Assembly (NCBI GenBank): GCA_963796195.1
Contig: CAWCKS010000014.1
Location: forward strand, 248,001-312,000
Direction: 5' to 3'
DNA: 64,000 nt
Source: CAWCKS01 sp963796195
Lineage (GTDB): Bacteria; Pseudomonadota; Alphaproteobacteria; Rhizobiales; Xanthobacteraceae
The notes beneath the pieces were generated by a model. The model worked only from the letters and a program-made list of their open reading frames with translations. It was not told the DNA's origin and made no database searches. The number at the start of each line of letters is the position of its first letter. Position 1 is the stretch's first letter. This document shows, one piece after another, positions 62,319-64,000 of the stretch. The position numbers and the translations under genes were made by a program.

Positions 62319-64000
62319 ATGAGTATCGCTGGTCACCCAGGTGCATCCGAATCATCAATCGGCGGATTGACGGCTCTTTTCCCGGCACTGGTCGGCGACG
62401 ATCCCCTGACCACCGGGCTGCGCGCCAGCGCGCGGCGGATGGCCTTCATCGCCATCTTCAGCGGTGTCATCAATCTCCTGATGCTGTCCGGCTCTCTTTA
62501 TATGCTGCAGGTCTACGACCGGGTGATCCCCAGCCGTAATCTTGCGACCTTGTTCGGACTGTCGACGCTGGTGCTGGTCGCCTATGCGACACAGGGCTAC
62601 TTCGAGGCGCTCCGCTTGCGCATGTTGTCGCGGACGGCGTCGCTGTTCGATGCGGGGCTGCAGGAACCGATCCATCACGCGCTCGCTACCTTGCCGTTGC
62701 TGTGCGTCAAGCCGGTCCTGATGCAGCAGCCGCTCCGCGATCTGGATCAGATCAGGGCCTTCATGGCAAGCATGGGCCCAACGGCGTTTCTCGACATGCC
62801 GTGGATCCCGATTTTCGTGCTGGCACTGTTTCTGTTTCATCCGGTGATCGGCGTGACGGCGCTGCTCGGCATCGTGGCGATTGTCGCAATGACGCTGTTG
62901 ACCGAACGCCTGTCGCGCGGAGCGTCGCGGACGGCACTCGACTGCAGCGCGCAGCGCCAGGTCCTTGCGGATTCAACGCGCGCTCATGCGGAGGTGATCC
63001 GGGCGCTGGGCCTCACCGATCGCTTTACGGCGCGCTGGGTGCAGGCGAACGAGGTCTTTCTCAAGGAGACCGTCAAATCGGGCGATATCTACGCCAACCT
63101 CGGCTCGGCGGCGAAGACCCTTCGCTACATCCTGCAATCGGGAATGCTCGGCGTCGGCGCCTATCTGGTCGTTGCCGACAAGGCATCAGGGGGCATCATG
63201 ATCGCATCATCGATCATGATGGGGCGGGCACTCGCGCCGATCGAGATCGCACTGGCAAGCTGGAAGCAGCTTGTCGGCGCACGGCAGTCGGTCGTCCGGT
63301 TGCGGGAGATCCTCAAGGTCACAGCGCCGGCGCCCACACCTCCGGTCGTGCTGCCGCGGCCGCACCGCGAACTGCAGGTGCAGGACGTTGCGGTGGCAGC
63401 GCCTGGCACGGACAAGGAAGCGGTTTCGCATATTTCGTTCGCGCTGCCGGCCGGCACGGCAATGGCCCTGCTTGGCGCCAGCGCATCGGGGAAGACAACC
63501 CTGGCCAAAACGCTTGTCGGCATCTGGCCGACACGGCAAGGCGTCATTCGCCTCGACGGCGCCGCGATCGATCAGTGGCGGCGCGAGGATCTTGGCCGCT
63601 ATGTCGGCTACTTGCCGCAGGATGTATCGCTGTTCGACGGCACTGTCGCGGATAACATTTCGCGCTTCGATGAGCACGCAACATCGGATGCGATCCTGAA
63701 GGCCGCGCAAATCGCCGGTGTCGGCGAGATGATCCTGCAACTGCCGGAGGGCTTTGCCACGCGCATCGGCGAGGGTGGCGCCGTGTTGTCGGCAGGCCAG
63801 CGCCAGCGCATTGGCCTTGCCCGCGCCGTGTACGGCGACCCGTTCCTTGTCGTGCTCGACGAACCGAATGCCAATCTGGATGCCCAGGGCGAGACTGCGC
63901 TGAGCCGCGCCATCGAGATGCTCAGGCAGAACAACTCGATCGTCATCGTCATCTCGCATCGGCCGAGTGCCCTCGCCGTGCTGAACATGGCGCTGGTGCT
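62319..64000 (+). CDS. Type I secretion ABC transporter (PrtD/LapB-like), 3' end outside window
   Basis: Inner-membrane exporter ATPase, 560 residues visible, frame open to the edge. The permease part starts FIAIFSGVINLLMLSGSLYM with LQVYDRVIPSRNLATL, the PrtD/HasD hallmark, and has no peptidase C39 domain. The ATPase carries Walker A LLGASASGKTTLAK at about 386, VLSAGQRQRIGLARAVYGDP, Walker B LVVLDEPNANLD and the H-loop ISHRPSAL. The membrane-fusion partner would be expected just beyond base 64000. It is divergent from the repeat protein, its likely cargo. ATG 62319 is the best start. Confidence 0.92.
   Translation, partial: MSIAGHPGASESSIGGLTALFPALVGDDPLTTGLRASARRMAFIAIFSGVINLLMLSGSLYMLQVYDRVIPSRNLATLFGLSTLVLVAYATQGYFEALRLRMLSRTASLFDAGLQEPIHHALATLPLLCVKPVLMQQPLRDLDQIRAFMASMGPTAFLDMPWIPIFVLALFLFHPVIGVTALLGIVAIVAMTLLTERLSRGASRTALDCSAQRQVLADSTRAHAEVIRALGLTDRFTARWVQANEVFLKETVKSGDIYANLGSAAKTLRYILQSGMLGVGAYLVVADKASGGIMIASSIMMGRALAPIEIALASWKQLVGARQSVVRLREILKVTAPAPTPPVVLPRPHRELQVQDVAVAAPGTDKEAVSHISFALPAGTAMALLGASASGKTTLAKTLVGIWPTRQGVIRLDGAAIDQWRREDLGRYVGYLPQDVSLFDGTVADNISRFDEHATSDAILKAAQIAGVGEMILQLPEGFATRIGEGGAVLSAGQRQRIGLARAVYGDPFLVVLDEPNANLDAQGETALSRAIEMLRQNNSIVIVISHRPSALAVLNMALV

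Overview
The window reads as a stretch of chromosome from a high-GC alphaproteobacterium of the Bradyrhizobium/Rhodopseudomonas group (Nitrobacteraceae). This rests on uniformly GC-rich coding sequence, gene pairings typical of that group (atm1-type ABC / psd / pssA; cysS / small membrane ORF / GNAT / cimA; rpiA / DUF2059 / gor), DUF2865 and DUF1289 proteins, tandem kup genes, a periplasmic caspase-like protein, and three kinds of short intergenic palindromic repeat characteristic of these genomes. No rRNA, tRNA, CRISPR array or intact insertion sequence was found.

Layout. 1-2.3 kb: rhodanese, aminotransferase and a polyamine-type solute-binding protein leaving the window. 2.4-6.4 kb: two tandem Kup potassium transporters. 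6.6-8.3 kb: a motA/motB stator pair. 8.4-12.2 kb: pssA, psd and an ATM1-type ABC exporter (one operon). 12.4-22.4 kb: housekeeping genes (LOG-type nucleosidase, citramalate synthase, GNAT, cysS, nadE, dgkA, class II DAHP synthase). 22.6-30.1 kb: alpha/beta hydrolase, glutathione reductase, rpiA, gph, a lipoprotein, moaA and a TerC protein. 30.2-33.9 kb: a TRAP transporter with its binding protein convergent. 34.1-42.7 kb: Mrp/ApbC, VOC protein, beta-hydroxyacid dehydrogenase, caspase-like protein, histidine kinase, DUF1289, aspartic protease and dusA. 42.6-50.1 kb: the accessory part, with an integrase remnant at the 5' end of dusA, a LysR gene divergent from a SoeABC-like molybdenum oxidoreductase operon, then an HxlR/tautomerase pair with palindromic operators. 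50.2-57.1 kb: galM, pfkA, phosphotransferase, acyltransferase and an MFS transporter. 57.1-60.0 kb: an unusual two-gene redox unit (cytochrome b fused to an ethylbenzene-dehydrogenase-type haem domain, plus a 2Fe-2S flavoreductase). 60.3-64.0 kb: a three-repeat, His/Pro-rich protein divergent from a type I secretion ABC transporter, which is its probable exporter.

A dominant feature of the raw data is that about fifteen otherwise normal genes carry one-base frameshifts, mostly a duplicated base, including essential genes (cysS, nadE). The simplest explanation is uncorrected sequencing indels. For these genes I give the span of the reconstructed gene and the position of the shift, not the shorter open frames. 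The best candidates for undescribed biology are the 57-60 kb redox pair and the 60-64 kb secretion pair.
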